NCBI GenBank assembly: GCA_963746735.1 | Contig: CAVVCO010000032.1 | Coordinates: forward strand, 184,588 to 248,587 | Source of the DNA: CAVSWT01 sp963746735 | GTDB lineage: Bacteria > Bacteroidota > Ignavibacteria > Ignavibacteriales > Ignavibacteriaceae | Direction: 5' to 3' | Length of the DNA stretch: 64,000 nucleotides | Shown: positions 10,257 to 20,375 of the stretch, piece by piece | Position numbering within the stretch: position 1 is the first letter of the stretch | Layout: each line of letters starts with the position of its first letter | Translations under genes and position numbers: made by a program | Notes under the pieces: model-generated | Databases searched by the model: none | What the model was told of the DNA's origin: nothing | The model's input: the letters and a program-made list of their open reading frames with translations, nothing else

Positions 10257-11593
10257 TTGAATAACAGTTCAAATTTAGAGCGCGGCTTAGGGCTAAAAGA
10301 AGCTACTGCCTTAAACATGATCGACATGGTAGGTATTGGGCCTTTTATAGTCTTGCCGATTGTTATTCAAGAAATGAATGGCCCGCAATGTATGCTTGCC
10401 TGGATTTTAGGCGCAGTTTTATCGTTAATGGATGGCGCAGTTTGGGCAGAACTTGGTGCAGCAATGCCGGCTGCCGGTGGAAGTTATGTCTTCCTAAAAG
10501 AAATTTACGGGCCTAAAAGCTGGGGAAAATTATTTTCTTTTCTTTTAATCTGGCAGACAATTTTTCAAGCACCATTGGTTATTGCATCCGGCTCAATCGG
10601 CTTCTCACAATACTTTACCTTTTTATTACCAATCGGCCCACTTGGACAGAAAATTATTTCAGGCCTTTTAGTTATTGCAATCGTTATTCTTCTTTACAGA
10701 AAAATAGAAACCATAGGCAAGATTTCATTATTCCTTTGGATTGGAGTTATAGCAACAATATTGTGGCTAATATTCGGAGGAGTAACTCATTTTGATCCAA
10801 AGCTTGCTTTTGATTTTCCGCCTAATGCATTTGATTTTTCTTTTATATTTTTTGTTGGACTTGGCAGCGCATCTGTTCAAACCATTTATACATATCTTGG
10901 ATATTATAATATCTGCAACCTTGGTTCTGAATTAAAAGATCCGGAGAAAAATATTCCAAAAAGTATTTTCATTTCAATAATAGGAATAGCAATACTTTAT
11001 CTTGCAATGCAATTAAGTGTGCTTGGAGTTATTCCATGGCGTGAAGCAATTGGTTCGAATTTTTTAATCAGCACTTTCGTACTAAATATTTACGGAGGTG
11101 CAGCCGCAGTAATTATAACTTTATTAATTCTATGGATAGCTTTTTCTTCATTATTTTCTTCAATGCTTGGTTATTCAAGGATTCCATATGCAGCAGCAGT
11201 TGATGGTGCATTCTTTAAATTATTTTCTCACACACATCCTAAAAAACATTTTCCGGATTATTCATTATTAATTCTTGGAGCTATCGCTTTTATTTTCAGC
11301 TTATTGTTTAAACTTAAAGAAGTAATAAGTGCAATTTTAGCAATGAGAATATTAATTCAATTTATAGGACAAGCAGCCGGTATAATGATTTTAAGAAAAA
11401 AGAAACCAGCCTCATTTTTTCCATTTAAAATGTGGTTATACCCTTTGCCAGCTTTAATTGCAATAGTGATGTGGGTTGGATTATTTCTTTCAACAGGAAC
11501 TTACTTTGCTGTTGGCGGAGTTGTAGTAATGTTAATTGGAGCAATCGCATTTTTGATTAGAGCAAATATTAAAAAGGATTGGCCGTTTGTTAA
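10257..11593 (+). CDS. APC-family amino acid permease
   Basis: This membrane protein of about 445 residues has 12 hydrophobic segments. The start LERGLGLKEATALNMIDMVG and the TM1 glycine-rich stretch (GIGPFIVLP) are typical of APC amino acid transporters, as is PAAGGSYVFLKEIYG. The start is TTG at 10257. The frame as read stays open to 11786, but its last 60 residues are the reverse strand of the valS coiled-coil end. One base added in the T-run near 11586 gives a stop at 11591-11593, just before the convergent valS stop at 11612. I therefore place the end there and treat the extension as a frame error. The substrate is not readable. Confidence 0.85.
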
Positions 11594-11611
11594 TCAGTGC
11601 CTAATTATATT

Positions 11612-14270
11612 TCATTCCAAACTCTTCAAATTAGCTTTTAACTTTTCCAGATTCGATTCCCAATCTTTTTTCTTTGTTCTTTCCTTTTCAACTACTTCAG
11701 GAGCAGCGTTGTTTACAAATTTTTCATTGGATAATTTTTTATTAATTCCAATTAAAGAGCCTTCCAATCTTGTAATTTCTTTTTGAAGCCTGCCTTTCTC
11801 AACATCTAAATCAATTAATCCGGCAAGCGGGACAAATATCTCAACATCTTTAACTACTGCTGAAGCACATGCTTTAGGCTTCGTCAAATTTTTATCAACA
11901 GTAATTTTATCAACCTTGGCAAGCTTCTTTATGTAATCTAATTTGATGTGGAGCTACGTCCGAAGATTTAAATAAAACATCAACTGTTTTTGAAGGAGGA
12001 ATATTCATTTCACCGCGAATGTTTCTAATTCCTGTAATAATATCCTGTACAAATTCCATTTCTTTTTCCGCGGCAGGATTAATTTCATCTTCATTAACTT
12101 TAGGATATGCTGAGGTTGAAATACTTTCTCCTTCTTTTCTTGCCTCAATTAAATGCCAGAGTTCCTCTGTTAAGAATGGCATAAACGGATGAACAATTTT
12201 TAATAGATCTTCAAACAATCCAAGCGCACGTGTAAGTACTGCAGATTTTACTTCTTCATTATCAGAGTATAATTTATTTTTAGATAGTTCGATATACCAA
12301 TCGCAGAAGTCATTCCATACATAAGTGTAAATAATTTTTGATGCATTATTTATCTCAAACTTTTCCATCGCTTGATTCAACTGAAGCAATGCTTGATTGA
12401 AACGTGAGATTATCCATTTATCTGCAAAGTCCAAATGCTTGTTTGCAAGTTCTTTTTTAATTGGAATGTTTTCAGCGTTCATTAAAAGATATCTTCCGGC
12501 ATTCCAAATTTTATTGGCAAAGTTTCTTCCAAACTCACATTTTTCAGAGCTAAACAAAACATCTTGCCCAAGCGGCGCAAGATAAATTACTGTAAACCGC
12601 AGCGCATCGGCACCATAATCTTTAATTACTTCAAGCGGGTCGGGAGAGTTGCCGAGAGACTTGCTCATCTTTCTTCCCTGCATATCACGAATGATACTGG
12701 TAAAATATACATGCTTAAAAGGAATATCATTTTTGAAATGCATTCCTGCCATAATCATTCGTGCAACCCAGAAGAAAATTATATCAGGCGCTGTTACAAG
12801 TGTATCTGTTGGATAATAATAATTTTGTTCTTCTTCGGTTTTAAAAACATCATAAGCCCAAAGCCAGCTTGAAGCCCATGTATCAAGCACATCTTCATCC
12901 TGCCTTAAATTTGTTGAACCGCAGTGCGGGCATTTTTCAGGAGGAGTAACAGAAACAATTGGGTTTTTACATTCAAGTTTACAATGGTCATCACCAACAC
13001 AATACCAAACCGGAATTTGATGTCCCCACCAAAGCTGACGGGAAATGCACCAGTCAGTAATGTTGTTCATCCAGTGGTCGTAAGTTTTAACCCAATGGTC
13101 GGGATAAAATTTTATCTTTCCTTCATTAACAACTTGCAATGCCGGTTTAGATAAATCATCCATCTTCATAAACCATTGCTCGGAAAGATACGGTTCAATC
13201 GGTACACCGCCTCTTTCTGAATAGCCTACTTTGTTTTGATAGTCCTCAACTTTTTCAAGCAAGCCGTATTCTTCAAATCTTGCTACTACTTTTTTTCTTA
13301 CTTCATATCTATCCAGCCCTCTAAAATCTTCGGGAACATTGTTGTTAGTTGATGCATCATCATTAAAGATATTTATTGTTTCAAGATTATGCCGCTTACC
13401 CATTTCATAATCATTAACATCATGCGCTGGCGTTACTTTTACTGCACCTGTTCCAAATTCTTTTTCAACATATTCATCAGCAAATATTGGGATTTCTCTT
13501 TCAACAATAGGAAGTAAAACTTTTTTGCCGATTAAGTCTTTATATCTTTCGTCGGTTGGATTAACTGCAACTCCTGTATCTCCAAGCATTGTTTCAGGCC
13601 TTGTGGTAGCAACTAAAATAAACTTATCGGAGCCTACAACAGGATATTTAAAATACCAAAGTTTTCCATTCACAACTTTGTAATTTACTTCCTCATCGGA
13701 AATAGCAGATTTGGATGCCGGATCCCAATTTACCATTCTGTAGCCGCGATAAATTTTTCCTTCTTTATAAAGAGCGACAAAAGTTTCAATTACTTTTTTG
13801 TAGTAATCATCATCCATTGTAAATCGTTCTCTGTCCCAATCGCAGCTGACGCCAAGCTTTTTGAGCTGCTGAATAATTATTCCGCCGTATTTATCTTTCC
13901 ATTCATGGCAATGCTTTAAAAATTCTTCCCTGCCGATTTTATATTTATCAATTCCTTTATCTTTTAAGAAATTAAAAACTTTGGTCTCAGTAGCTATGGA
14001 TGCATGATCGGTTCCGGGAACCCAGCAGGCATTAAAACCTTGCATTCTTTTAGTTCGAATAAAAATATCCTGAAGTGAATTATTTAGAATATGCCCCATA
14101 GTAAGGCTGCCGGTAATATTTGGCGGAGGAATTACAATTGTGTAAGGAGTTTTTGATTCATCTATTTCAGAATGAAAAATTTTATGTTTCAGCCAATATG
14201 AATACCATTTATCTTCAACTAAAGAAGGGTCATAAGCTTTTGGAATCTCTTTATTTTGAGTGTCAGACAT
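11612..14270 (-). CDS. valS: Valyl-tRNA synthetase (frame broken near 11945)
   Basis: This class I synthetase of about 886 residues charges tRNA-Val. The catalytic motif is TMGH (residues 57-60) in PPPNITGSLTMGHILNN, where most ValRS have HxGH, and the KMSKS loop is GRKMSKSLGN. The editing domain contains GTGAVKVTPAHD. A small CxxC element (CPHCGS) sits before DVLDTWASSWLW. The C-terminal tRNA-binding coiled coil (residues after LAGLIDLDVEKGRLQKEI) is in another frame: it joins at IKLDYIKKLAKVDKITVDK after a 1-base shift near 11945. ValS is essential, so this break is almost surely a sequence error. The start follows an AAAGA-rich leader. Confidence 0.95.
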
Positions 14271-14353
14271 CTTTTCTCTTTATCATTTTAAATTTTGAAG
14301 TGTAAATATAAAGAAATTTTGAAAGAGGTGTGAGTGATTGATTAGTGCTTATT

Positions 14354-15004
14354 TCAATCAATTTTATAAATATAATTTGGAATTTTTATCTGTACTTTGC
14401 CGTTGTATATTCCTTCTAAATCACTTTTCTGGTCACCTATTGTTGCTTGAATTTGATATCCTTTTTTTTCAAGCTCCTCCCTAACTTTAGATTTATATTT
14501 TAATGCTGTTAAATCATATTCATCAGGATTTCGAGTTATTAAAGTATCGTAATTTAAAAATCCTTCCGCTCTCAAATTTATAGCCGTTGCCTCCTGCTGT
14601 GTGTCTCTTCTTCCTGTTAGAAAAACTATTTTCGCTTTTTTAGCTAAAAGAAATTTATAAAGCGATAACATATGCGGAACAGCTTTGCATCGAATTTCAG
14701 AAATCCAATTATCCCACTCTTCCTTGTCATAACAGAAATCACCTTGTTTCATTACTTCGAAATTTGAAAGAACAGTTTCATCAACATCAAAAACAATTGT
14801 TGTGCTGTCGTTATATTTAAATCCGCTCAATTCGGATTTGGCACTTTCTACTACAGAGCTCATTTCTTCTGCAAAACCGCCGTTTTCATAATAATTAATT
14901 ATTTCTTTTTTTACATCTTCAAGATTTGGCGGGGCATAACAAGAAGAAAGCAATAATAGAAGTACAATTAAAAATTTGGAAATTAACGAGAATTTAAATT
15001 TCAT
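14354..15004 (-). CDS. HAD-family class B-like acid phosphatase lipoprotein
   Basis: I choose the start at 15004 (MKFKFSLISKF), which gives a lipoprotein signal with the lipobox LSSC (Cys22); the open frame goes further up but only through the preceding gene. HAD motifs are FDVDET (nucleophile Asp73, acid Asp75), LTGRRD (motif II) and IGDQKSD (motif IV). This order with an N-terminal helix region matches the acid phosphatase/e(P4) group (Pfam acid phosphatase class B), periplasmic enzymes that release phosphate from nucleotides and other monoesters. The start overlaps the end of the esterase gene by 11 bases, so the two are probably co-transcribed. Confidence 0.86.
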   Translation of the reverse strand: MKFKFSLISKFLIVLLLLLSSCYAPPNLEDVKKEIINYYENGGFAEEMSSVVESAKSELSGFKYNDSTTIVFDVDETVLSNFEVMKQGDFCYDKEEWDNWISEIRCKAVPHMLSLYKFLLAKKAKIVFLTGRRDTQQEATAINLRAEGFLNYDTLITRNPDEYDLTALKYKSKVREELEKKGYQIQATIGDQKSDLEGIYNGKVQIKIPNYIYKID

Positions 15005-15819
15005 TTTTAATCCCAAATAAAAATAATAACGGCCTTTCCAATCTTTCTGCCCATGCATTTTCGGTATGTTCAGCCCCAGGCGCATAAAAATAATCAATAT
15101 CAGTACCTATAATAAAACCTTTTTCACTTAAAGCACAAAACATTTTTTGCCCTCTAGGCAAACCGTCCTCTCCATGGTCGATATAAATTTTTATTTTCTT
15201 TTTCTCCCCTTTATAATCTTTAACCATCTTAATTGCTTTTTCATCATCATAATAAAAAGAGCTTGACAAGCATGCAGCTTTTCCAAAAACTTCAGGAAAC
15301 TTCCAGACAGCTAAGAAAGAAATTAACCCTCCCATAGATGACCCCATAATCCCGGTATTATTTTTACCAGTTTTAGTTTTATAATTAGAATTAATAAACG
15401 GCATTAATTCTTCAACTATAAATTTTAAATAATTATATCCTTTTATTGAATCACTGTATTCCTCAAGCCTGTCAGGAGTATTATAAATTCCAACTATAAT
15501 TATTTCTTCAAGCTTTTCCAGCATTAATTAATTTTGTTGCAGTTTCATCTACACGCCAATCCATTCCGGCAAATGAAGTTTTTGGATTTAAAATATTCTG
15601 TCCATCATGCATATAAAGTACTGGAAACTTTCTATCCGGATTATCATCGTAACTCGGCGGCAGCCAAACAATTATATCTCTTTTGTTTTGAAGAAATTCC
15701 GATTTGAAATTTTTATGATAACGAACATCCCCAACTATTTTAATTTTGCCAATTCTTTTTTTTCTCTTTGTTCCATTTTTAATTTTATCTACAATAACTT
15801 CGTTCAAAGATTTTTCCAT
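14994..15819 (-). CDS. Esterase of the enterochelin-esterase (Fes/IroE) type (frame broken near 15515)
   Basis: Two frames join to a protein of about 275 residues with an alpha/beta-hydrolase fold. The first part has VWLPPSYDDNPDRKFPVLYMHDGQN and the second IIIVGIYNTPDRLEEYS, the nucleophile elbow GSSMGG, the acid aspartate region IYIDHGEDG and the histidine in PGAEHTENAW. These are the family's catalytic triad and oxyanion motifs. The break is at a GGAAAAG stretch near 15515; removing one base gives NAGKLEEIIIVGIY without a gap. No signal peptide is seen. Members hydrolyse siderophore esters, acyl esters or sugar esters; no siderophore genes are nearby, so the substrate is open. Confidence 0.85.
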
Positions 15820-15964
15820 TCATTCCCAATTAAAGTTTTAGATTTTTTAATAATTTTAAATTAAAGCTAATGTTATTTTAACATTCAAATCAAGTTAAGT
15901 CCAGTGCTGTTGCTTAGAGATTATTTTGTTTAGCTTTCCACAACAATATTTAATAATATAAATC

Positions 15965-16753
15965 ATGAAAAAATATTTTGATGCGAACAAAAAACTTTGG
16001 GATAAAGCAGCATCAATTAATGCAAATTCCAAATTTTATTCAGTCGAAAAATTTAAGCAAGGAAAATCTTCTTTAAATTATGTTGAACTTGAAGCTCTGG
16101 GAAACGTAAAAGGAAAATCAATTTTACATCTTCAATGTCATTTCGGACAGGACACTCTTTCACTTGCCAGGATGGGAGCGAATATTACTGGTGTTGACTT
16201 TTCTTCCGAAGCAATATCGCTTGCAAATAAATTAAAAATAGAACTGAAGCTGAACGCTGATTTTATTTGCTGCAATATATATGACTTAAAAAAATATTTA
16301 AACAAAAAATTTGATATCGTTTATACATCTTACGGAGTAATTGGCTGGCTGCCGGACTTAGGTAAATGGGCAGAAATTATTTCTTCTTTCCTAAAACCAA
16401 GCGGAATGTTTTTTATGGTTGAATTTCATCCTTTCATCTGGATGTTTGATAATAAAATTGAAAAAATAAAATATCCTTATTTCAATTCGGGTGTCATTAA
16501 AGAAAAAATAAAAGGAATCTATTCCGACCGTAATGCTAACATGGAAGCTGTTGAATACGGCTGGAACCATGCATTAAGTGAAGTATTTTCTTCATTAACA
16601 GGTAACGGACTTCAAATTAATGAATTCAACGAATTCCCATTTTCATTTTACAATTGTTTCCCAAACATGATTAAAGGAAAAGACGGCTATTTTAGAATTA
16701 AACATTTAAAAAACTATTTCCCTCTAATGTACTCAATAAAAGCGGTGAAATAA
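15965..16753 (+). CDS. Class I SAM-dependent methyltransferase
   Basis: This 262-residue protein has methyltransferase motif I as ILHLQCHFGQDTLSLARMGA, motif II as ITGVDFS and motif IV as FDIVYTSYGVIGWLPDL. These show a Rossmann-fold S-adenosylmethionine enzyme of the Methyltransf_11/25 type. The C-terminal half (FHPFIWMFDN onward) is the substrate domain and gives no clear clue. It is a stand-alone gene, 200 bases or less from its neighbours, with no operon partner. Cytoplasmic; substrate unknown. Confidence 0.88.
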   Translation: MKKYFDANKKLWDKAASINANSKFYSVEKFKQGKSSLNYVELEALGNVKGKSILHLQCHFGQDTLSLARMGANITGVDFSSEAISLANKLKIELKLNADFICCNIYDLKKYLNKKFDIVYTSYGVIGWLPDLGKWAEIISSFLKPSGMFFMVEFHPFIWMFDNKIEKIKYPYFNSGVIKEKIKGIYSDRNANMEAVEYGWNHALSEVFSSLTGNGLQINEFNEFPFSFYNCFPNMIKGKDGYFRIKHLKNYFPLMYSIKAVK

Positions 16754-16842
16754 TCCTAAGAAGTTGTAATAAAAATGGATTATTGTTCATATTTTTTTGA
16801 TTTTAGATGTGCGATTTTTTTTCATTTTTCCAGAGACACAAT

Positions 16843-18090
16843 ATGGCCATAATAAAACCATTCAAGTCATTAAGACCCGCAAAAGAATCTGCACAGTTTG
16901 TGGCAAGCGTTCCCTATGATGTAGTTAATAAACAGGAAGCTAAAGAATTAGCCGGGGAAAATAGTTTAAGTTTTTTGAAAGTATCCCGTGCAGAAATAGA
17001 ATTTGATGATTCTGTAAATTCGTATTCAAAAGAGATTTATCAAAAAGCAAAAGAGAATTTAGATGTTCTAAAAAAAGAAGCACCATTATTAATTGATGAT
17101 TCGTCTCACTTTTATCTTTATAGATTAATAATGGACGGGCGTTCTCAAATAGGTTTAGCTGCTACTTTTTCAGTAGATGATTATGACAACAATGTAATTC
17201 TAAAACATGAAAAGACCCGTAAAGAAAAAGAAGACGACAGAACAAATCACATTGTAACAACTGAAGCACAGACAGGCCCGGTTTTCTTAACCTACAAAGG
17301 CATTGATGCGGTAAATAAAATTGTAAATCAAACAATAGGAAATGAAAATCCTATTTATGATTTTACTTCTGAAGATGGAATTCAACATACAATTTGGATT
17401 GTGCCCGATGAGCATAACACAACTATTATTGATGAAATAGCAAAAACAAAAAATCTTTATATAGCTGACGGGCATCACCGTGCTGCAAGTGCAAGCAGAG
17501 CAAGAAAAGTAAAGCAGGATTCAAATGCAAAGCACAACGGGACAGAAGAATATAATTTCTTTTTAGCAGTTTTGTTTCCGGCAGAGCAGCTAAAGATTCT
17601 TCCTTATAATCGGGTTGTTTTGAGTTTAAATGGAAATAGCAAAGATGATTTTCTTGATAAAGTCAGCGAAAAATTTTCAATAGAAAAAAGTTCAATCAAA
17701 GAACCAAAAGAAAGAAAATCTTTCTGTATGTATTTAGATGGAGAATGGTATTCTTTGAAAGCAAGGGATTCAATTTCAGCGAGCAGCAGTTTATCAAAAT
17801 CCGTAGCTGAAACTTTAGATGTAAGCATTCTACAGGATTTTTTACTCAATCCTATTTTAGGAATTGACGATCCAAGAACAAATAAGAATATTGATTTTGT
17901 AGGAGGAATAAGAGGAACAAAAGAATTAGAGAAACTTGTAAATAGTGGTAAAGCTGCGGTAGGATTTTCTCTTTATCCTGTTTCAGTTCAGGACTTAATG
18001 AACATTTCGGATGCAGGTGAAATTATGCCTCCGAAATCAACCTGGTTTGAACCAAAGTTAAGAGATGGATTACTAATACATTTAATTTAG
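16843..18090 (+). CDS. DUF1015 protein, candidate serine kinase-like enzyme next to serC
   Basis: The family-typical start is MAIIKPFKSLRPAKE at 16843; the upstream ATG at 16807 would add twelve unrelated residues. The protein is about 415 residues and matches DUF1015, with the conserved VPYDVVN near the start, a KHEKTRKEKEDDR stretch and LYIADGHHRAAS in the middle. The DGHHR motif recalls the ParB/sulfiredoxin-like fold used by free-serine kinases (SerK, SbnI). It ends 33 bases before serC on the same strand, so a role in phosphoserine/serine metabolism is likely. The kinase idea is inference; the family placement is firm. Confidence 0.87.
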   Translation: MAIIKPFKSLRPAKESAQFVASVPYDVVNKQEAKELAGENSLSFLKVSRAEIEFDDSVNSYSKEIYQKAKENLDVLKKEAPLLIDDSSHFYLYRLIMDGRSQIGLAATFSVDDYDNNVILKHEKTRKEKEDDRTNHIVTTEAQTGPVFLTYKGIDAVNKIVNQTIGNENPIYDFTSEDGIQHTIWIVPDEHNTTIIDEIAKTKNLYIADGHHRAASASRARKVKQDSNAKHNGTEEYNFFLAVLFPAEQLKILPYNRVVLSLNGNSKDDFLDKVSEKFSIEKSSIKEPKERKSFCMYLDGEWYSLKARDSISASSSLSKSVAETLDVSILQDFLLNPILGIDDPRTNKNIDFVGGIRGTKELEKLVNSGKAAVGFSLYPVSVQDLMNISDAGEIMPPKSTWFEPKLRDGLLIHLI

Positions 18091-18123
18091 ATTTTCAAAA
18101 ATAAATTTAATAGAGGAATAAAC

Positions 18124-19212
18124 ATGGAAAAAAGAATATATAATTTTAGTGCAGGCCCGGCAATTTTACCGGAAGATGTTTTAAAAGAAGCCCAAGAATA
18201 TTTATTTACATTGCCAGGCGTGGGGATGTCGATTTTAGAAATTAGTCACCGCTCAAAAGCTTTTGATAAAATTATTGCAGATGCAAAGGAAGGGATAAAG
18301 TCTCTTTTAGATATAAATGATGATTATGAAATTTTATTTCTGCAAGGCGGTGCGAGTTTACAATTTTCTATGACAGCTTTAAATTTAATGCCTCCTAAAA
18401 ATAAGGCTGATTATATAATTACCGGAAGCTGGTCTAAAAAAGCTATGAAAGAAGCAAAGCGAGTTGGGACAGTCAACATTGCTGCCACAACTGAAGCTGA
18501 TAAATTTAAACGCGTTCCAAATCAAAGCGAGTTAAAGCTTGACCCGGATGCTTCTTATGTTCATTTCACTTCAAACAATACTATATACGGCACTCAATTT
18601 AAAACTGAACCGGAAGTTGGAAATGTACCTTTAGTTTGTGATGCTTCATCGGATATACTTCACAAAAAAATTGATGTGAGAAAATACGGAGTTATTTATG
18701 CCGGAGCTCAAAAAAACATGGGGCCATCGGGTGTAACTTTAGTTATAATTAGAAAAGACTTACTAGAAAGAAGTTCTGATAGTCTGCATACAATGCTTAA
18801 TTACAAAACTCATGTTGAAGGTAATTCGTTGTATAATACGCCTAACACATTTGGAATTTATATTATAAGTCTTGTTACAAAATGGCTTAAGAAAAACGGC
18901 GGACTGGATGCAATGTATAAAACAAATAAAGAGAAAGCTGAACTGCTTTACAAATGTATAGATGAGAGCAACGGATATTATAAAGGCCATGCAGAGAAAG
19001 AAAGCCGCTCTTTAATGAATGTAACTTTCAATCTTGCAACCGAAGAATTGGAAAAGAAATTAATTGCCGAAGCTACAGCAGCAGGGTTTGATGGTGTTAA
19101 AGGACACCGATCTGTTGGCGGCCTAAGAGCATCTATTTATAATGCTTTCCCTAAAAAAGGCGTTGAAGATTTAGTCTCATTCATGAAAGATTTTCAAAAG
19201 AAAAATTCATAA
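18124..19212 (+). CDS. serC: Phosphoserine aminotransferase
   Basis: This 362-residue PLP enzyme converts 3-phosphohydroxypyruvate and glutamate to phosphoserine and 2-oxoglutarate, the second step of serine synthesis; it can also serve pyridoxine synthesis. It starts with IYNFSAGPAILPEDVL and has the PLP lysine Lys197 in YAGAQKNMGPSG and the C-terminal GHRSVGGLRASIYNA. Length and motifs are normal. A ribosome site AGAGGAA lies before the ATG. It is the second gene of a DUF1015-serC-lipoprotein run. serA and serB are not in the window. Confidence 0.96.
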   Translation: MEKRIYNFSAGPAILPEDVLKEAQEYLFTLPGVGMSILEISHRSKAFDKIIADAKEGIKSLLDINDDYEILFLQGGASLQFSMTALNLMPPKNKADYIITGSWSKKAMKEAKRVGTVNIAATTEADKFKRVPNQSELKLDPDASYVHFTSNNTIYGTQFKTEPEVGNVPLVCDASSDILHKKIDVRKYGVIYAGAQKNMGPSGVTLVIIRKDLLERSSDSLHTMLNYKTHVEGNSLYNTPNTFGIYIISLVTKWLKKNGGLDAMYKTNKEKAELLYKCIDESNGYYKGHAEKESRSLMNVTFNLATEELEKKLIAEATAAGFDGVKGHRSVGGLRASIYNAFPKKGVEDLVSFMKDFQKKNS

Positions 19213-19232
19213 ACTCATTCTAAGAGGAAGCT

Positions 19233-19658
19233 ATGAAATATTTATTAATTTCTTCTTTGATACTTTTATTTTTGTTTTCTTCCTGCTCAAAAAAAGAAGA
19301 AACAAAATTGGAGGCATTCAGCCCTGAAGCATTCGCTTACGATGTGGGCGATCAATTTGAGGTGAATGCATCAACAAGAGTCAAAGGTTTCCAGCAAAAA
19401 GAAGAGAATAAAAAATTCAAAGCTTCCTTAGCTTATGATATTGATATAGTTAAACCTGATGGCGATACAATTAAATCAATGATTACAAGAGTTGAAGATA
19501 AAATTAATGATGAGAAGATGACTGATGTTCCGTTGGAAATTCAATTCAATCTTGATTCAACTTATGCTTTGGGTAAGTATAAATTAATTTTTGAAATTAA
19601 AGATGTGAATTCAGATGGGAAGGCATCATCTTCGGCAAGTTTTGATTTGAGCAAATAA
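19233..19658 (+). CDS. Small lipoprotein of unknown function
   Basis: This 141-residue protein begins with a lipoprotein signal (MKYLLISSLILLFLFSSC), with the acylated cysteine at residue 18. The rest is a predicted beta-sandwich-like sequence with charged strands (YDIDIVKPDGDTIKSM, YKLIFEIKDVNSDGK) and no known motif. It starts 20 bases after serC with a good AAGAGGAAG ribosome site, so it is the last gene of that transcript and is followed by a strong hairpin. It should face the periplasm. Confidence 0.75.
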   Translation: MKYLLISSLILLFLFSSCSKKEETKLEAFSPEAFAYDVGDQFEVNASTRVKGFQQKEENKKFKASLAYDIDIVKPDGDTIKSMITRVEDKINDEKMTDVPLEIQFNLDSTYALGKYKLIFEIKDVNSDGKASSSASFDLSK

Positions 19659-19660
19659 AA

Positions 19661-19691
19661 AAAGCCGTCATAAAAAAAATGTGACGGCTTT
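19661..19691. terminator. Bidirectional terminator between convergent genes
   Basis: A perfect 10-bp stem AAAGCCGTCA / TGACGGCTTT has A-runs on its left and in its loop. It lies just after the lipoprotein stop and 22 bases from the end of the opposite-strand DUF2203 gene, so it can serve both. Confidence 0.8.
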
Positions 19692-19712
19692 AAACTTTCT
19701 TAAAAATACATA

Positions 19713-20090
19713 TCAATAATATTTTTCCGGTATAGGTTTTCTGCTGCTGTAGCCTTCGTCCATTCCATGATAAAATCTAATTTCTTCCTCATCTGTTCTC
19801 CAGCATAAATACACTTCTTTGCCGTCGATGTATGAAGGAAAATCAACCAGGCCAATTGTAAAATTCCAATCTTTATAAAAGCAGCCTATTTCTTCAAGCT
19901 CATTCATAAAGTGATTAACGTCTTCAGCCATTTTTTTTACAATCGGATTTTCTTCTACTTTTCCATCATAGTCTTCTGCAATTAATCTCATTTCTCTTGT
20001 AGTATCAAGGATATCTTTAACTATTTTTTTTACCAACGGTAAAGTTTTATTTGCTTCAACTGGAGCAAAAAATTTGGTTTCTGTGGTCAT
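19713..20090 (-). CDS. DUF2203 family protein
   Basis: This 125-residue protein matches DUF2203: an N-terminal helical part starting FFAPVEANKTLPLVKKIV and a C-terminal part VYLCWRTDEEEIRFYHGMDEGYSSRKPI, the family's typical ending. It is cytoplasmic, with no signal peptide. The function of the family is not known. It stands alone, convergent with the serC transcript and sharing its terminator. Confidence 0.85.
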   Translation of the reverse strand: MTTETKFFAPVEANKTLPLVKKIVKDILDTTREMRLIAEDYDGKVEENPIVKKMAEDVNHFMNELEEIGCFYKDWNFTIGLVDFPSYIDGKEVYLCWRTDEEEIRFYHGMDEGYSSRKPIPEKYY

Positions 20091-20375
20091 ATCTTTCTCT
20101 TTCGGATTATTGACGTAAATTCGTAATTTGAATTTATCTCAATATTTTTCTCTCTACTATAAATTTAATTCTACTCTGGTTAAGATATAAATATAATTTT
20201 GACTATTCAACTCACTAATAATAAATAGAAAAACCTGTTATTATACAATATATAAGACAAATTACTTGAACAACAGAATATAGTTAAAAATTGAATTTTT
20301 GTAACTTTTTCTAAGAAACAATTTAGGATATTAGTAGTCTAAATTAAGAAATAAAGATTTTCAGATTTTTTATTT

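Noticed and set aside
11594..11786. Extra 60 C-terminal residues on the APC permease
   Set aside because: They are the reverse complement of the valS coiled-coil region and are not hydrophobic in the way of a transporter; a one-base shift gives a stop right before valS.
16807..16842. Upstream ATG for the DUF1015 protein
   Set aside because: The added residues MCDFFSFFQRHN do not fit the family, which starts MAIIKPF.
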